A stretch of DNA of 64,000 nucleotides, taken from assembly GCA_033296885.1 (NCBI GenBank), contig MU863879.1, forward strand, positions 310,001 to 374,000, read 5' to 3'. Below the pieces are notes generated by a model. The model ran no database searches. It had not been told where the DNA came from and saw only the letters and a program-made list of their open reading frames with translations. Position numbers and translations under genes: made by a program. The stretch is from Triangularia verruculosa. Taxonomy: Eukaryota > Ascomycota > Sordariomycetes > Sordariales > Podosporaceae. Below are positions 11,720 to 22,384 of this stretch, piece after piece (position 1 is the stretch's first letter; every line of letters begins with the position of its first letter).

Positions 11720-13121
11720 ATGCCGGTCTATCTGAAGTGTAAGGTTCAGGGTTGCGATGCCGAGCTGGTGAATGGCATGGTGGTGACCTCGTGTATGTAA
11801 GTAACAGCTCCTCTTCCAGATTCTACCGAAAGAACAACTGACTCGATGTTGATAGGCACATTCTTTGCAACCAATGCGCCATCACTCATGGATTTGGAAA
11901 CGAGCCACCATGGAACTGTCCGGTATGCAGAAAGCATCTCGAAGAGGAGGAAATCTGCAATCACCAAGATTGGGAGTCTTCCATACAAGATGCTGTCCAG
12001 TTGATGTACGGTCTTAGTCCAAACATGATCATGGAAGCCGCTTCAAGTGCAATGGCCTTTTGGTCACAGCAACTAGAAATACAAATGTTGGCCCCAGTAT
12101 CTCCCCGAGGCTTCGTGTAAGTTCCGCTGACCATAAAAGGTCAAAGGATACCCGAGAAAAGACTGAGATGTCTCGAACTTGTGCTGGTTGGAAGGCCAAG
12201 TATGATGGTATGTTCCATATGTGAGAGAAGTCCGTGACCGCATCTGTTGACTCTTTGTCTAGCAATACAGAGGGAAGAGGAAAGCATTGCACGCCAATGT
12301 GAGGATCTCAGCAAAGACCTCGAGAAGCGAAACAAAGAACTGTTGCACTTCCGGACCGTTTATGACAAACTCAAAAAGAAGTGCCGTGAGCTTCAAGATC
12401 ACCTTTACCAGATGCGCGCCGAGGAGAGTGCGTCACAACGGGAGCAAGGGTCATCCAGCCGTCTCCGAGCCAGAGATCTTCCACAACCAGGCCATGATAC
12501 CAGAGACACCAGAATTCCACGTCCTGCCTTTTCAGGGGCTGGCCGAATCAACCGGCCCAGATTTCTGGGAACCATGTCTAACCTCCATCCTCAAAACCTC
12601 CAAAGAGGCGCACCTGTCCCAGAGCGTTACGCCCACCACCGTGAGCCACAAGATTCTAGAGCCCCTGGATCAGGGACTATATTGAGCTAACGTGATGAAA
12701 TAGAGCTGCCAGAGAATGCTGCTCAACCGCAAGTCTTCAATACTGCTGCTTCGCCGGTATACCCGTCGGCTCTAAGAGCTGAACACAGAACAAGCCAGTA
12801 CAGCCCAGGTTCTGGACGAGCCCACCATGCCACACTGCCACTTCAAAGCCATGCGCAGAGCAGCTCAAGACATGCTGCCCATGTGTCATCAGGAAACATG
12901 AACACGAGACCCATGCCCCGGGCAAAACTAGGCGAACAGCATATTACTTTGAATCGAAGGAGAGGTGAGCTTTCAAAGGACCTGATTGGCACGCATAGAA
13001 CTGACAGATCTCAGCAATACAACCAAGTCCCACTTTCATGTCTTCACGTGCACCCGAACGGCCAACCTCGCGATATATTGATCCGCCAAGACCAGTACTT
13101 CGGCATCCTCAAGGGCCGTAG
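11720..13121 (+). CDS. hei10: HEI10-like RING E3 ligase, meiotic crossover factor
   Basis: This is the fungal orthologue of HEI10/CCNB1IP1, the RING protein that marks and limits meiotic crossovers on the synaptonemal complex. The N-terminus has a RING-like cluster (KCKVQGCDAEL, TSCMHILCNQCA, NCPVCRK). The hallmark SPNMIMEAASSAMAFW follows, then a coiled coil (AIQREEESIARQCEDLSKD to KLKKKCRELQDHLYQ) and a basic, Ser/Pro-rich tail. Secure exons: 11720-11796, 12263-12640 and 12704-12964. Exon 2 starts at 11856 and most likely ends at 12096. A short exon ends at 12207 (start 12147, 12162 or 12168). A last exon at 13015-13121 is likely. The intron 12641-12703 (GTGAGC donor, GCTAAC branch) removes an in-frame TAA. 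The C-terminal end is the least certain part. Confidence 0.85.
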
Positions 13122-14936
13122 TACCCCCTACCCAGTACATCTACAACACAACTGCAACTGTCCGCGGTGCCTGTTGCTCGGCCCATCCAGATAGGCGCTA
13201 GCCATTTTCGATTTGCGACAAGATGGCATGGGGATTTTGTCCTGGTTCTCTATATGGTCTGGTCTCCTGCAAGGTGGGAGGGCCACACCGATGCATTTAA
13301 GCGCTTCGCCAGAGTTGCTGGCATGTAAACTGTACGTCGTGTTCAACTTCTGTCGAAGTCTGTTTGATTAAAATGGCTTCTGATGCGATTGGTGTTGATA
13401 GTGGCCCCTGCCCCTTGTGTAAGGGGTTTCATCTTGTTTGATCGCCAACAAGGCTGCAAGATCGAACAGACGTTTCAGCAGATCGCCGGGAGCTGTGACC
13501 CGTGTTTTCTGCTCGACACTAGAGGCAAAAAAACAAAAGAACAATTTATGCGTGCACAGCCACTCCCAAAAAAGGCTCTTCTGCGGAGAATGACGATAGT
13601 TGATGAAACGGACTCTGCTCAACCGATTGCTGACACCTTTTCTGAACTTGAAAATTTTATAAACAGTTGCACCTCTCACATTTGCACTTAATTCCATTGT
13701 TTCTCAGCTATAGGTGTTGTTGGCCTCTCGGAAAACGGTGTTATTCGAGTCTGTCGAGGAACACAAGATCTTTTTCATCACTTCGCCAAGAACAGCCACT
13801 TGCATCTCTTCAAACGTCGACTGGACTAGCACAATAAGCCTTTGAACTTCATTGGTCAAGCCAGTGAAACTAGCCGTCAAGGTGACAATTATCGGGGATT
13901 TTATCGCCAAGATGTCCAACCGGGTCAGTGTTTCTGGCGCACAGATGTTTCGTCTTGCAACTACGACTCTGGGCAACCACCACGATCTCTCACTGGTCAA
14001 TAATTCATCTCCTTGATGGCAGCTGAGGCTACCCAAACATGTCAAAGCTTCTTTGATCGATGAAACCCTCGAAGCGAGCAGGATGGCACCCGGAGCCAAG
14101 ACGGATCTCGGAAGTGGGATCAGGGGTCTTGGCAGCGGTTGTTTTCACGACTAGGAAACGATCTATCGCGGATTTGGGAGTTTGACTTCATGCTGCGGTT
14201 GAGACAAACCTGGTAATCTACCTCGTTAATGCTATTGATCTCCGGATCATCCACGAGGCCTTTGTGAATCATCCAGAAGACAATATTCATTGTGTTGACA
14301 TCTTCTTGTTCGCCTAGCAGATGAGACTTTTAGTACTGTCTGCCGTTCCCACATCTCCTCCGCAACATGTAATTCAAACGGCGGTGGAGCTTAGATCGTT
14401 GGCTATTTCTCATGGCGGATTTGGCGGCCGCCGACAAGACTCCTCGAAACTTTGGCGCTGAGCACTGCCTCACGATAAAACTCCTAGGTAGGTATTGGGG
14501 TCAAAGCATCCTGCCCAAAGCGGTTGTTCTTGCGTGCCTAAGCGATTTCTCATCACCTAAGGGGCCAGTTTCGACTTTCGCAAACATCGGACGAAAGCAC
14601 ACAGAGCCAACATGCTAGCGAGGATGGACCTCCGCTTGCAAGAGCGGTAGTTAGGGATGCCGTCGTGATCACTACGATATGATCAAGAGAAGAGAGAAAA
14701 AAATAACTATAAGAAGCCGATACGGCTCCTCTCTCATCAACCAGTTCTACATCCTCATCCTCATCCTCATCATCACCCTCAAGCGTCCAGGAGACCAATC
14801 CACCCCCATCAACCTTCACTTCTCCCTTCAGTCTCTCCTGCCGGCAGGGTCAATTTTCAAAGCCTACCTCCTTTATTCATTCACTTATTCCTCCTTAATT
14901 CATTCACTTATTCACTTTTGCATTATATCCGCAAAG
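13122..14936. other. 1.8-kb spacer with possible gene remnant
   Basis: This lies between HEI10 and the GEgh16-family gene. Its middle (about 13.7-14.3 kb) contains coding-like minus-strand frames listed separately. The rest shows no gene. CT-rich sequence just before 14937 would be the leader of the next gene. Confidence 0.5.
13704..14313 (-). pseudogene. Possible unrecognised gene fragment
   Basis: Two minus-strand stretches read like protein-coding sequence but in different frames. The upstream one contains MNIVFWMIHKGLVDDPEIN and ends at a stop before 14099. The downstream one (to 13704) contains LDILAIKSPIIVTLTASF and FEEMQVAVLGEVMKKI. No splice pair joining them convincingly was found and neither has a clear start. 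They may be exons of a small gene or a decayed copy. I do not recognise the family. Confidence 0.28.
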
Positions 14937-15857
14937 ATGGTCCCCTCTCTTTCTACCTTGATCACCCTCCTCCTCCCCGTCCTCCCCCTCGTCACCGCCC
15001 ACGGCGCCATCATCCAAGCTACTGGTGATGCAGGCGGCAGTGGCATGGCCATTGGAGTCGACACCTCTACCCCCCGCGATGGCACTCGCCGCCGCCCATT
15101 CCAGCAGGACTCAACCCGCTTCCGTGGCGCATCGGCTCAGACCTTCGGTGAGACTCTCGCCGGCGGGGACAATCAGCTTGAAGCCGGCACAAGGGCCATC
15201 CTCGCGGAGACAGGCGACCAGCTTCCTCAGGTCACCCAAGGCGGGGAGGTCTCGATGATGCTGCACCAGGTCAACGCTGATGGCGGTGGTCCGTACCAAT
15301 GCATGATCAACGCCGACGGTACCGGACAGCAGTGGAGCAATATTCAAGTCACTCAAAACGTACCAGGCAGAAACTCGCGCAATAGGGTAGGTGCTCTCTT
15401 TGCACCCATTACAACCAAGAACTTTACTGACATTTTACGAATACAGCAAGGAGAATCTACCGCTTTCCCCCTGACGGCTACTATCCCAGCCAACCAGGCT
15501 TGCACTGGCACAGTGGCAGGCCAGGAGAATGTCTGCTTGGTGAGATGCCAGAATGGAGCGCGGGCTGGGCCGTTTGGCGGTGTTGTGCCAGTTCAGATGG
15601 CGGGTGCTGCTGGAGGCAACAACAATAACAACAATAACGACAACAACAACAACAACAACAACAATGGCAACGTCGAGGCCGGGAATGGCAACAACGGCAC
15701 TGACACTGGAGCTGCGAACGCCAGACGGCTCTTGGCTCGGAGTGTCAGAGAGTCGGAGATGAAGCTGCGGGCTCTGATCCAGAGGGCCGTGGAGTTGGAG
15801 GGAGATTTGAGGGACCCGGATGTGTTGGCGGAGTTCCTGGAGGAGTTTGACAATTAA
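14937..15857 (+). CDS. Secreted GEgh16/Gas1-family protein
   Basis: This belongs to the GEgh16 (DUF3129) family of secreted fungal proteins, whose members include appressorium- and haustorium-expressed proteins of plant pathogens; the biochemical activity is unknown. Exons 14937-15386 and 15447-15857 (a 60-nt in-frame intron, GTAGGT donor, TACAG acceptor) give 286 aa. A signal peptide covers about residues 1-22 (hydrophobic run ending VTAHGA). The family core includes HGAIIQATGDAGGSGMAIGV, QTFGETLAGG and conserved cysteines near PYQCMIN, QACTGTV and NVCLVRCQNGA. A low-complexity Asn-rich linker (about residues 207-225) separates the core from a charged helical tail ending EFLEEFDN. Codons of the linker are mostly AAC/AAT, a slippage-prone repeat. 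The gene stands alone. Confidence 0.82.
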   Translation: MVPSLSTLITLLLPVLPLVTAHGAIIQATGDAGGSGMAIGVDTSTPRDGTRRRPFQQDSTRFRGASAQTFGETLAGGDNQLEAGTRAILAETGDQLPQVTQGGEVSMMLHQVNADGGGPYQCMINADGTGQQWSNIQVTQNVPGRNSRNRVGALFAPITTKNFTDILRIQQGESTAFPLTATIPANQACTGTVAGQENVCLVRCQNGARAGPFGGVVPVQMAGAAGGNNNNNNNDNNNNNNNNGNVEAGNGNNGTDTGAANARRLLARSVRESEMKLRALIQRAVELEGDLRDPDVLAEFLEEFDN

Positions 15858-16177
15858 GGGGTGAGGGAGAATGTTGCAGATGGCGAAAAAATTGGTTTGA
15901 GCGAGAGGCGAGGGTGATACTAACAGGTGATTGGATGGCAGGCCACCAAGGCACATCTTCTTTTCCTATGTCACACCGGCTGGAGAATATTTCCTTGTCT
16001 TGTTGGCACTGGTGCCGATGCCACGCTCCTTTGATACCCCGCTATGCTGTTATGATCAGGGCAGAAAGTCTCTCTCATGTATATATGTACATAGCTTTGT
16101 TTTGGTTTCTGTATATTAGATCTTTTCTTTATTGATGAGAAATAAATGTCACTCCTTAGACCAGGTCTTGGTTCTTC
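15858..16177. other. Convergent 3' spacer
   Basis: This 320-bp spacer lies between the stop codons of the GEgh16-family gene and the HeLo gene, so it holds two 3' UTRs. No coding or RNA feature is seen. An AATAAA-like site (about 16140) lies on the plus strand. Confidence 0.6.
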
Positions 16178-17980
16178 TTATATCCTACACCACCCCAACC
16201 GCTCCACAACCTCCATCTGCTCCGTCAACAATCCCTCATCCTCGGCCTTCTTCCTCTCCATCGCGAAACAAGTCCTTAAAACTTCCACCACTGCTTCTCC
16301 GGCTAGATACCTGATCTTTCTCACCGCGTCCTCTTGTTCAAACAACTCCCTCAGCTCAGGCAGTTCAATAACCTCATTAGACACCTGTGCAGCCTGGATC
16401 AAATCTTTCAGGTTCCCCTTCTCAGGCAGGAACTCTGCAAAGATATCAACCAATGGCTGCCACATGGCCAGCTCTAAAATGACACATCCGAGACTGTACA
16501 TGTCAAACCTCTTTTGATATGTCTCCCTCCCTTGTCCTCTGGCGTCTGGATGGCGGTAAAGATCCGCTTCTAGCTCGGTGTCAGGGAGGTGGGTGTATTT
16601 TTGTGCTTCGACCGTGTCGGTACGGCTGTATTCGTAACCGGCTATGTACGGATCTGAGCCGAGGAAAAGCGTGTTGCTCGAGCCGCGAGGGGCGAGGAAG
16701 AGTATGTTTTCGGGGCGGAGGCCTTTGTGCAGCCAGCCGGAGGTGTGCAGTTGGAGGACAGTCTCGGCAAGGCAGAGGCAGAGCTGCAGGCGGCGTTTGA
16801 GGGAGACGAGGGGCTGGGAAGAGATGAGGGTGCGGAGGGATTTGTAGTCCCAGTCTGTGACTTGTCCCTGGTCTTTGTCGTTGTGGCGGTCAAGGGGCGG
16901 GTCTTCTGGCATGCTGTAGACGATTCCATGCCGGGAGCGGTCTTGGAGGGGATAGTACCCGAGGCAGGGCAGTGAACGGAATGAGTCGTCGGACGAGGAG
17001 AGGGAGGTGAGGAAGACGACGAGGCATTTCATTTGCTTCACGTAACGTTCCCATTGGGTGCTTTCAACGGTTTTCCATTGGATCAAGACTTGTTTTTGGC
17101 GGTAGGTTGCGAACTCAAGGTTGGACTCAAACAGTGGGGTGGAGTTATTGTCGGTATCTGTCCAGGGCTTGAGTGAACGACCTAGCACGGCAAGCTTGGG
17201 CATCCGGAGGCCAATGGTTTCACTGGCCATCATCTTGGGGGTTATTTCGTCTTCTCTTTTATCGGCTCCGAGGACAAGGCGGACCTGCTTGAGGTATGCG
17301 GCTGCGTTGATGGATTGTTGATACCGGGTGGCGTCGCCGACTAGCTCTTTGATCTGGCCAGCTTCAGATGTGGTACTCGTCAGGGAGATGAGTTCGCGCA
17401 GTAGTCGGCCATATTTCGTCCTCTCCTCTTGTCGCTCGCTGGTCTCAAGAAGAACTTCGAGGCGGCTGACAAGTTCTGTAATTTGTCCCAGGTACCATTT
17501 TAACTTCTCCCTGTCTCGGGCTGCCCAGCGAAGTCGCTTGATTGGGGAGTTGTGCTCCTGGATGATCTTGCCGGCCGTTGTCCGCAGATTTGGCTTCAAT
17601 CTGGCAAGCAGCTTAGCGACCCCTTTCTTTTCACCTTCGGCCGCCTCTTCTTCTTCCATTGCTTCGACCTCTTCCTCTTTCACATCGAGAGAGTATCGAG
17701 TGCGGAGAGTGTTTGCTGAGCTGAGAAACGAGTGTAGCTGTCCGAGGATAATGCCAGCCAGTTGCCAGTTCAGTGTTTGCCTTTCGTTGTCACTCAGCAA
17801 GCCAACTCTCTCAGCCCAGATCATGAGACGATATTTCTCGAATTCCAGACCAGTGTGAAACAGGTCACCATCTGCGCCCATGTGTTGTGCCGTACTGAAG
17901 AACTCAATAGCGATGATGCAAGCTCGAAAAGCCTGGACGGCTGTCGTGGTGAACTGGAATGCAGCCGCAGCAATTTCCAT
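16178..17980 (-). CDS. HeLo-domain pseudokinase (MLKL-like architecture)
   Basis: A single-exon gene of 600 aa from the ATG at 17980; an in-frame TTG further upstream is not preferred. Residues about 1-230 are a HeLo (prion-inhibition and propagation) domain. It begins MEIAAAAFQFTTTAVQAF and carries the family hallmark LEFEKYRLMIWAERVGLL. HeLo domains are membrane-targeting, cell-death-inducing helical bundles related to HET-S and the MLKL four-helix bundle. Residues about 350-595 are kinase-like: a possible VAIK lysine (VLIQWK), a catalytic-loop match GWLHKGLRPENILF, then IAGYEYSR in place of DFG, and RFDMYSLGCVILELAMW. The HRD aspartate is replaced by glycine and DFG is lost, so catalysis is unlikely. 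An acidic insert (EEEVEAMEEEEAAEGE) sits inside the first half. The gene diverges from the kinase-ankyrin gene. Role in death signalling is inferred from the domain. Confidence 0.88.
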   Translation of the reverse strand: MEIAAAAFQFTTTAVQAFRACIIAIEFFSTAQHMGADGDLFHTGLEFEKYRLMIWAERVGLLSDNERQTLNWQLAGIILGQLHSFLSSANTLRTRYSLDVKEEEVEAMEEEEAAEGEKKGVAKLLARLKPNLRTTAGKIIQEHNSPIKRLRWAARDREKLKWYLGQITELVSRLEVLLETSERQEERTKYGRLLRELISLTSTTSEAGQIKELVGDATRYQQSINAAAYLKQVRLVLGADKREDEITPKMMASETIGLRMPKLAVLGRSLKPWTDTDNNSTPLFESNLEFATYRQKQVLIQWKTVESTQWERYVKQMKCLVVFLTSLSSSDDSFRSLPCLGYYPLQDRSRHGIVYSMPEDPPLDRHNDKDQGQVTDWDYKSLRTLISSQPLVSLKRRLQLCLCLAETVLQLHTSGWLHKGLRPENILFLAPRGSSNTLFLGSDPYIAGYEYSRTDTVEAQKYTHLPDTELEADLYRHPDARGQGRETYQKRFDMYSLGCVILELAMWQPLVDIFAEFLPEKGNLKDLIQAAQVSNEVIELPELRELFEQEDAVRKIRYLAGEAVVEVLRTCFAMERKKAEDEGLLTEQMEVVERLGWCRI

Positions 17981-18538
17981 TTTGATTGTGCTAAAGGCAT
18001 ACAACAAAGGACTGAACGCACGTAAGAATGGAATGTCTGTGGTTGAGGAACAGTACTTCTCGTCCGTAGGTGGAGCTCTGGTGCTAAGCCTAAAGCTGAC
18101 CTCTTTCACTGCCACCACCACAGGTATGCCCCTGCATGCGTCTGGGAAGCTGTGGTACACAGCTATTGTGCGGTTTCGACAATCTCCACGCCCAGCGGTG
18201 CCCAATCCCAGGTAATACTCCTTGGTGAGGGGTCAGCGAATTGACACAGCCATGATGGTTGCATTGGTGTGTGCGCTGGGAGCTGCAGGTCAGGGGCGGT
18301 GCATGCACCTCACCAAGGCTTGATTGGCCATTTCTAGCATTGTACAGAGTAAACCAAGATTGGATTAGCTGCCGTGGCTGCCTCTTGACGCCTCAAGCCA
18401 AAGACCTTGTGAGAGGGCACACAGAGCCTTGGCCATACACATCACGGCAGAGCTTCAATTCTACCACTTTTCATCGAAACCCCCCACCTGTCTTGTTGAG
18501 ACTGGAAGACACGCATTCGACGGACTCGCTCGTTCGCA
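17981..18538. promoter_or_regulatory. Bidirectional promoter of HeLo-pseudokinase and kinase-ankyrin genes
   Basis: This 558-bp interval separates two divergent start codons. It contains CCAAT-type boxes in both orientations (near 18203 and 18324) and a perfect 11-bp inverted repeat listed separately. A shared control region would allow co-expression of the pair; this is inference. Confidence 0.6.
18220..18318. repeat. 11-bp inverted repeat in the shared promoter
   Basis: CCTTGGTGAGG at 18220-18230 is matched by its exact reverse complement CCTCACCAAGG at 18308-18318, with 77 bp between. It lies near the middle of the divergent promoter and could be a pair of binding sites for one regulator. 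Chance occurrence is possible. Confidence 0.7.
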
Positions 18539-21500
18539 ATGCAGGCATTACAGTGGATAGCGAGCCTGCCTGGTCCAAAACAGTTTTTTTCAGTTGAAGA
18601 GATCCAAAATAACCTGAAGAACCTATGCATTCCTTCTGGCCAGCCAGCACGGGGATCAAGAATATCAGAAAAGTCGGTTCGGGGCATCCAGTTTCATTTG
18701 AAGCTCTTGGACGACCGAGTCCAGCGAGCAGAAGAAGAACGATGGGCGCAGCGGCCACGGCTTTACGCCATTCTCCACAAAATATCGGCCATCCATCTGC
18801 TGGACGCCTTCATCAAGGCTAATATCACCGACTTCAACCTCCCCTTCAACCAACAGACTCTGCCACTCTTTGTCGACGAGACTGCAGGGAGAGGCACACG
18901 AAGTGCTTTTCTGGCTGTGCAGGACTACTACCTGACAGATGCGAAGGATATTGAGTCTGAGAAATCCAAGCACCTTCATCTCTCCTCCAGCGGCGATGAT
19001 CATTTCGTACCCAAAAGAATCCTCGGACAAGGAGGCCATGCGTAAGAAGATTTTCCGAATCCAGTAGATGCATCAACACCGGTGCTAATTCATAACAGCG
19101 GCGTAGACCTTGTTTACAGTCGGTTGAGCACAGAGTTGTACGCCAGGAAGCGAGTCTGGCGCCATCGGGGCTCTGAAAATTCTGAACGCTACCTCATTCA
19201 GGAGCTTCGGGAACTGCGACGACTGCATCACCGACATTTGGTCCAAATCATTGGCAGCTACACCGACCCCGAATACATCGCTTATCTGATGAGACCTGTT
19301 GCTGAGTGCACCCTAGAGGAGTACTTCAGCCAGTCGCGATATTCAAATCTCCAGGAGTACAAACACATCCTGCGGCGCTTTTTTGGCTGTCTTGCAGGGG
19401 CTATGAACTACCTTTACACCAATCGTCTTCGACATAGAGATTTGAGCTCTCGAAACATCTTGGTCGATGAACACGGGCAGGTGTATATCAGCGACTTTGG
19501 CTCATCCTACAACTGGGCTTCAAAGCCGACAAGTCGAACAAGGCACAGAAATATCCCTGCTAGTCCTGATTACATGGCGCCTGAACTTGACAAGGGAGAT
19601 GAACATGGAACCAAAAGCGATATGTGGTCATTGGGCATCGTATTCCTTGAGATGACGACCAAGCTGCTTGGCCAAAAGCCAAGCGAGATGCGAAAAAGAA
19701 TACAGGACGCAGCCTTTAAGGCAAAGACGCCTCCATTTCCTTACGCCAATATGGCCGCTGTCAGCAGCTGGATAGACACTCTTGGGAAGACAACCTCGGA
19801 TTCAAACCATGACAAAGAGCCTTTAGTCTGGTTGAGGGAGCTTCTGCATAAAGAGCACGAACACAGGCCAACTCCGCCACAACTCGTCAAATTCATCCTC
19901 GAATCTCCCTCTTTTGGCACTTTCTGCTGCGTCGCATGTCAAGGAGAGTTCCAGACCGAGTCTTTCGCTTATGGCCCTGGTGCCATGTGTGAGCAGGATA
20001 ACTTGGTGGATTCGGAGGAAACGCGGGCAGCAGTTGAGGGGTTATTTATGGACCCTTCCAGCCAACCGTTTGGGGGAATGTCTTCCAAGAAGACGGGCTC
20101 GATCGAACGCTGGCTGGACAGCAATTTTGAAACAACGACATCATTCGGGCCGGACACTGTGAATTCGGCACACGACGACCAGTTGCTGTACAACACCGTC
20201 GAATGGGAGATATACGACACATCTTCGGCTAGCAACGCCTTAAATAGCTCAGAAGTCCCGGTGCGAGAGAGACGGTACTCTCATGCCTCATCCTATGAGA
20301 CTGCTGCCGAGGTTCCCGGAGCGGGTGACTTGTCAATGAGCCATGCGAACCCTGATGGATATAACAATGATCAGGATCACCGCAGGAGCAATGGTGGAAA
20401 AACCCTTCGCGACTCTGGCTTAGGATTCCTGGAATACGAAAGCAACTCGTCGGACGGAGATGAGGTGGCACATCCATTCGAGGAAATCTCTGATCGATCT
20501 TCCACCGTATCTGGCGGCGAGGATGCACAGTTGTCCGCCGGCCACTTTGGTGATCCACTAGCTTCGATATTGTTTGGGGATGCCATCAAGGAACGCGGTC
20601 CTGGATCCCCAGTGCAGATGTTGCCAGCACTTTCACCAGGGGCTAGCGACCTTCTTTTTGAGGAAGAACAAGACGTATCTGACGACTCAAATCCTTGGGA
20701 CGAGGCCTCCGACCGTTCTGATACCGAGGATAAATTGGAACCCGAATTATCATCGAGAGTCGAGCCTGCCAATGATGGGATGAGGCCTGTCCAACCTGAT
20801 ATCGTGAAAGATCAAACAAATGGCCTTCCACCGAGTACAATCCCACCCGCCGTGAAGAGGGTGTCTTCAATGAAAGCCACCGTCACAGACGATATTCAAG
20901 ATTATGAGTTAGTCAAACCGAAGAGGGTCACAAAGAAAGCCATCGTCTCGGATGATGTTGAATACATAGAGCCCGACCTCTCACCAAGCCCTCCACCAGC
21001 ATATGCAGCCGATGACTCTCCGGAGCCCACTGTCTCGTTAAACTTCGCCTTCGCTTCTACGCTTAAAGGCCTCACCGATAACATCACCCAGCGAAACCGC
21101 TCCGCGGTGATTCCTCTTGACGTCCAAAGGCTTATGGACAACACTTGGGGGATGGCCTCGAGCGCACCAACATCGGTTATGTCCGAGCGAACCAGATCCC
21201 GAATCAAAAGCTTCCTGTTCCTCATTCCATCCCCCAAACAAATTGAGGACGTTCTGAGCTTTCACTGCCAGAAAGGCTCGGCCTCTGCCGTGAAAACCAT
21301 CCTTTCTCAAATTCTATCTCCTAACAAGAGACTCAAACATCGCCAATTCTTTCACGCCTTGCTCTACGCGATAAAAGGTGGTTCTACTAGGCACAATAAA
21401 TGTGTCCGCGAGCTTCTCGCCGCAGGTGTAAACCCCAATCACCGCTCCAAAAAGACCGGTTTAACGCCCCTCCAAATTGCTCTCGACCGCCCTAACTTCA

Positions 21501-22384
21501 AGGGCTATGCCAACCTCATCTGGATCCTTCTCTCCAGCGAGCCTCGCAAGACAAATCCTGATGGGACCGACCTCCAAGGCGAAGTCCCCCTCTCCAAACT
21601 TTTCGTCGGAGCAGACGAAGAACCACTCGAAGCTCACAAACGAGGTGCCTTGATCATGCTTCTCAAAGCCGGCGCCGACCCCAACTACCAACAGCCAGGA
21701 ACCGGAAACTCTCTTCTCCACCTCGCAGTCAGAAGAAAGGACCCCGTAGTCACCGCCATCCTCTTGCACGTCGGTGTCGACGTCAACGCCCTGAATTCTT
21801 CCGGCATTTCACCATTGCAAGTTACGGCAGCCCAATTCCACCGTCGTCAAGGTGGCGAAGAAGTGCTCGACCATCTCCTGAAGAACGGAGCAGAGGTTGA
21901 CCAACCGGCCGGAGCGCTGGAGCGAACAGCACTACACTGGGCGGTGATCGCAGGGAACACCACTGCTATCCACAGATTACTAGCCGCAGGGGCGGATGTA
22001 ACCAAGAAGGACAAGCAGAATAGGGACGCCTTTATCTTAGCAGTCAAACACACCAAAAAGGTGTTCATTTCACGGATTGGGGATGACGAACCCGGCCAGG
22101 CAGTCAGGGAGGCGGAGGCGAGTGATCACATAGAAATTATGCAGGGCCTGCTAGAAAAGGTACCGGACGAATACCCCATCAAGGGATTTTTGGAAGAGGG
22201 GAAATGCGCGATTGAGACAGCTGCGGGGGAAAAGACGGGCGGGTTGTTGAGAAAGTTGCTAAAGATGGGTCTAGATTTAGACGCGCGATACAAGGGTGGC
22301 AAAACTGTCAGAGAATTTCTTGCAATAGAAGGCGGCGCCCCGGCGAAGACAGTGTTGATGGAGTGGGAACCAGCACAGGCTTAG
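18539..22384 (+). CDS. Ser/Thr protein kinase with C-terminal ankyrin repeats (RIPK4-like architecture)
   Basis: Two exons (18539-19041 and 19099-22384, GTAAGA donor, AACAG acceptor) encode 1262 aa. Residues 1-150 are the N-terminal module seen in many fungal kinases of this type (RPRLYAILHKISA, ITDFNLPFNQQTLPLF). The kinase domain covers about residues 160-430. It has a glycine loop ILGQGGHAGVDLV, lysine in YARKRV, HRDLSSRNILV (about 278), DFGSS (about 300), APELDKG and DMWSLGIVFLEM, so all catalytic residues are present. A long acidic, Ser-rich linker with repeated SD/SDD patterns follows (about 430-880). Ankyrin-type repeats fill about 890-1190, for example GNSLLHLAVRRKDPVVTAIL and ERTALHWAVIAGNTTAIHRL. 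The domain order matches RIPK4/ANKK1-type proteins; partnership with the divergent HeLo gene is inferred. Confidence 0.9.

Noticed and set aside
12688..12690. TAA as the end of HEI10
   Set aside because: It lies in the branch site (GCTAAC) of a 63-nt intron with GTGAGC donor; the frame continues for 86 codons afterwards.
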